Shown: positions 31,496 through 33,019 of the stretch, piece after piece
Numbering within the stretch: the stretch's first letter is position 1
How the letters are laid out: each line of letters opens with the position of its first letter
Assembly: GCF_040796495.1 (NCBI RefSeq)
Contig: NZ_JBFNQN010000022.1
Coordinates: 1-33,019 of the forward strand
DNA length: 33,019 bases
From: Kineococcus endophyticus
GTDB taxonomy: Bacteria > Actinomycetota > Actinomycetes > Actinomycetales > Kineococcaceae
Direction of reading: 5' to 3'
The notes under the pieces: model-generated
What the model saw: the letters and a program-made list of their open reading frames with translations, nothing else
Told to the model about the DNA's origin: nothing
Databases searched by the model: none
Translations under genes and position numbers: made by a program

Positions 31496-31719
31496 GGTGG
31501 AACTCCGTGAGAATGACGAAAGGACGCCTCGCGAATGCGGGGCGTCCCTGGGTGTGCTGACCTCTGCGGGTCAGCCACCCGGGGGCGGAACGGTGGGTGC
31601 GCAGGTCCACGTGGCGCGGGGGGTCACCCCGAACCGACCGCGTCCATCCACTGCTCGCACGGAACCCACCGTAGCCGCGGGAACCGAGGCGGTCATCCGG
31701 TTATCACCGGTGGTGCGGC
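31496..31719. other. Intergenic region between the HNH gene and the TraR/DksA-like gene
   Basis: No gene is supported in these 224 bases. They hold a hairpin (31522-31547) whose minus-strand exit is T-rich, a smaller inverted repeat (CTGACC 31557-31562, GGTCAG 31569-31574) and the ribosome-binding site next to 31495. No obvious promoter could be fixed. Confidence 0.5.
31522..31547 (-). terminator. Hairpin with T-rich exit, probable intrinsic terminator
   Basis: GGACGCCTCGC and GCGGGGCGTCC pair over 11 bases (one G-T) around the 4-base loop GAAT. On the minus strand the hairpin is followed by TTTCGTCATTCTC, so it could end transcripts arriving from the HNH endonuclease gene, or act as an attenuator 27 bases before the TraR/DksA-like ATG. 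Confidence 0.65.
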
Positions 31720-33019
31720 TCAGAACGGTGGCGGGTCGTCGGCCTCGCGGGCAGCGCGCAGCGCCGCGACCCGCCGCGCCCGGTCGTCGACGTGTTCCCA
31801 CACGAACTGCGTCTTGAACCGGTGGTGGGTCCGGCACAGGGCTTGGAGGTTGTCGGCGGTGGTGGGGCCTTCGGGCCAGGGGACGACGTGGTCCAGGTCG
31901 CAGTCCGCTGCCGGGCGCACGCACCCCGGGCCGCGGCACGTCTCGTCGCGGGCGACGACGAACCGGCGCAACGCCGCGGAGGGGCGGTAGACGTCGGCGG
32001 CGATGTCGATCACCTCCCGGGTGCCGGGGGCGGTGACGACCTTGCGCCAGGTGGCGTCGGGGTCGGCGGCCAGTTCCCGCGCCGTCTTGATGGACACCGG
32101 GCCGAGGCCGTCGACCCACGCCGCGTTCTCGGGAAGTTCCCCACCGTTGTCCTCGTCGGTACCGAACAGGGTGGTCGCGTCGACGCGCAGCAGGACGTGG
32201 ACGCTGGTCGCGGGCCGGTGACTGCGGCCGGTCGTCACCGGGTGGTCCTCGTCAGCGGGCTGCTGGTGGGCTTGGTCGGAGGTGGCGGGGGTCCACCGCG
32301 TGAGGCCGTCGCGCAGGACGTCGACGAGGGCGTCGTTGACCCTGGTGGCGTGGTCGCGGGTGTCGTGCAGGCCGTGGGCCTTGGTGTGGTCGGTGGTGGC
32401 GTCGGCGCAGGCGGTGGCGAACGTCATCAACCGCCGGCCCAGGCCGAGGGGGAGTTCGAGGGACAGGTGGGCGCTGGCGCCGTCCTCGCAGTCGGTCAGG
32501 ACCGCTTCGCGGCCGGGCCGTCGGGTGTGGCGGACGACGCGTTCGTGGTGCGGGGTCATCCGTTCCAGCAGCCGGAAGCAGCGGCCGTGCAGGGCCGAGC
32601 CGACCTTGCCCTCGCGGGCCCAGGTCAGGGCGGTGGTGTGGAACCGGTCCAGGGCCTGAGCGAGAGCCTCACCGTCGAGGAGCGCGGGACCTTCGGTGAC
32701 CTCCCCGTCGGCGTCTGCGGCGAGGGTCCCGGTGTGGGCGGCGAGGCGGCGGGACTGGGCCAGGATGGTGCGGGCTTGGCGGGCGGTGACCTGTCCGGCG
32801 GCGACGGCTTCCCACACGGGCCGTTCGACGGTGCCGGCGGTGTGGGCGGTCCAGACGTGGGTGAGGGCGGACTCGATGGGGACGCCGCAGCTGCGGGAGT
32901 GGTGCAGGGCGACCAGTTCGATCGCCGCCTGCAGTGGGGTCCAGGCCGCGAAGGGGTGGCCGTGGTGGCGGCCCATGATCTGGATGCGGCGGTCGGACAG
33001 TTCCCCGGCCTGGTCGGGG
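31720..33019 (-). CDS. DUF222 domain HNH endonuclease (5' end outside the window)
   Basis: At least 431 residues are visible, and the frame is still open at the right edge, so the start lies beyond 33019. The long N-terminal part is the helical DUF222 region (TARQARTILAQSRRLAAHTG, LERMTPHHERVVRHTRR). The C-terminus holds the HNH nuclease: CRGPGCVRPAADCDLDHVVPWPEGPTTADNLQALCRTHHRFKT, with Cys pairs for zinc, the catalytic-type DHV and the NLQALCRTHH signature. Such genes occur in multiple copies in many actinobacterial genomes, and neither a mobile-element role nor a restriction role is established by this sequence. It ends 224 bases before the TraR/DksA-like start. Confidence 0.9.
   Translation of the reverse strand, partial: PDQAGELSDRRIQIMGRHHGHPFAAWTPLQAAIELVALHHSRSCGVPIESALTHVWTAHTAGTVERPVWEAVAAGQVTARQARTILAQSRRLAAHTGTLAADADGEVTEGPALLDGEALAQALDRFHTTALTWAREGKVGSALHGRCFRLLERMTPHHERVVRHTRRPGREAVLTDCEDGASAHLSLELPLGLGRRLMTFATACADATTDHTKAHGLHDTRDHATRVNDALVDVLRDGLTRWTPATSDQAHQQPADEDHPVTTGRSHRPATSVHVLLRVDATTLFGTDEDNGGELPENAAWVDGLGPVSIKTARELAADPDATWRKVVTAPGTREVIDIAADVYRPSAALRRFVVARDETCRGPGCVRPAADCDLDHVVPWPEGPTTADNLQALCRTHHRFKTQFVWEHVDDRARRVAALRAAREADDPPPF

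Noticed and set aside
31720-33019. Mobile element or restriction system around the HNH gene
   Set aside because: No transposase, integrase, terminal repeats or methyltransferase partner of a restriction system is visible. DUF222/HNH genes are common multicopy chromosomal genes in actinobacteria.
1-33019. CRISPR arrays, tRNA or rRNA genes, insertion sequences
   Set aside because: No regularly spaced repeats, cloverleaf candidates, rRNA-like stretches or transposase genes were recognised by eye. A dedicated tRNA or repeat search could still find a short missed item.

Overview
The window is about 33 kb of very GC-rich DNA, densely packed with genes. Many starts are GTG, many neighbouring genes overlap by 4 bases (GTGA), and several genes appear to be leaderless. 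The gene content is that of a free-living actinobacterium: hemE-hemY-hemQ, a DUF3000-type protein, an orphan LuxR-type regulator, a rnd with HRDC domain, dxs, DUF222/HNH and DUF5709-like proteins. It is compatible with a Kineococcus-like member of the Kineosporiaceae, but this is an inference from overall flavour and not from a marker gene. I see no tRNA, rRNA, CRISPR array, insertion sequence or prophage. Most of the window reads as ordinary chromosome.

Left part (1-11.2 kb). The window opens inside the end of a sugar ABC-transporter ATPase, followed by a sugar or nucleoside kinase-like P-loop protein and a transketolase, a likely sugar uptake and catabolism operon. Next come a secreted SGNH hydrolase, a convergent MFS exporter coupled to a methyltransferase, an APH-fold kinase and a GrpB-family protein. 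From 7.4 to 10.1 kb lies a three-gene membrane flavin electron-transfer module: a ferric-reductase-like membrane flavoprotein, a membrane-anchored FMN-binding protein with an ApbE target motif, and the ApbE flavin transferase. A secreted protein with a Ser-rich tail sits upstream of it, separated by a strong hairpin.

Middle part (11.2-25.2 kb). An alpha/beta hydrolase and a P-loop kinase precede dxs (isoprenoid precursor supply). A secreted triple cell-wall-binding-repeat protein converges on dxs and overlaps its end. A minus-strand run follows: rhodanese, two unrecognised proteins, an anti-sigma-like ATPase, ribonuclease D, an atypical LuxR-type response regulator and DUF3000. Divergent from it is the haem operon hemE-hemY-hemQ, the signature of the coproporphyrin-dependent haem route. 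A DUF5709-like acidic protein and MsrB follow.

Right part (25.2-33 kb). A tightly coupled plus-strand cluster runs from 25.8 to 30.3 kb: DoxX-like membrane protein, alpha/beta hydrolase, MDR-type dehydrogenase, 6-pyruvoyl-tetrahydropterin-synthase-fold protein, GT4 glycosyltransferase and SAM methyltransferase. The PTPS-fold protein lacks the catalytic Cys, the Asp-His pair and one zinc-binding His of the classic enzymes, so the cluster looks like an uncharacterised biosynthetic pathway. It is the most interesting region of the window. It is followed by a methyltransferase gene broken by an apparent 1-base deletion, a TraR/DksA-type zinc-finger protein, and a DUF222/HNH endonuclease gene that runs off the right edge.
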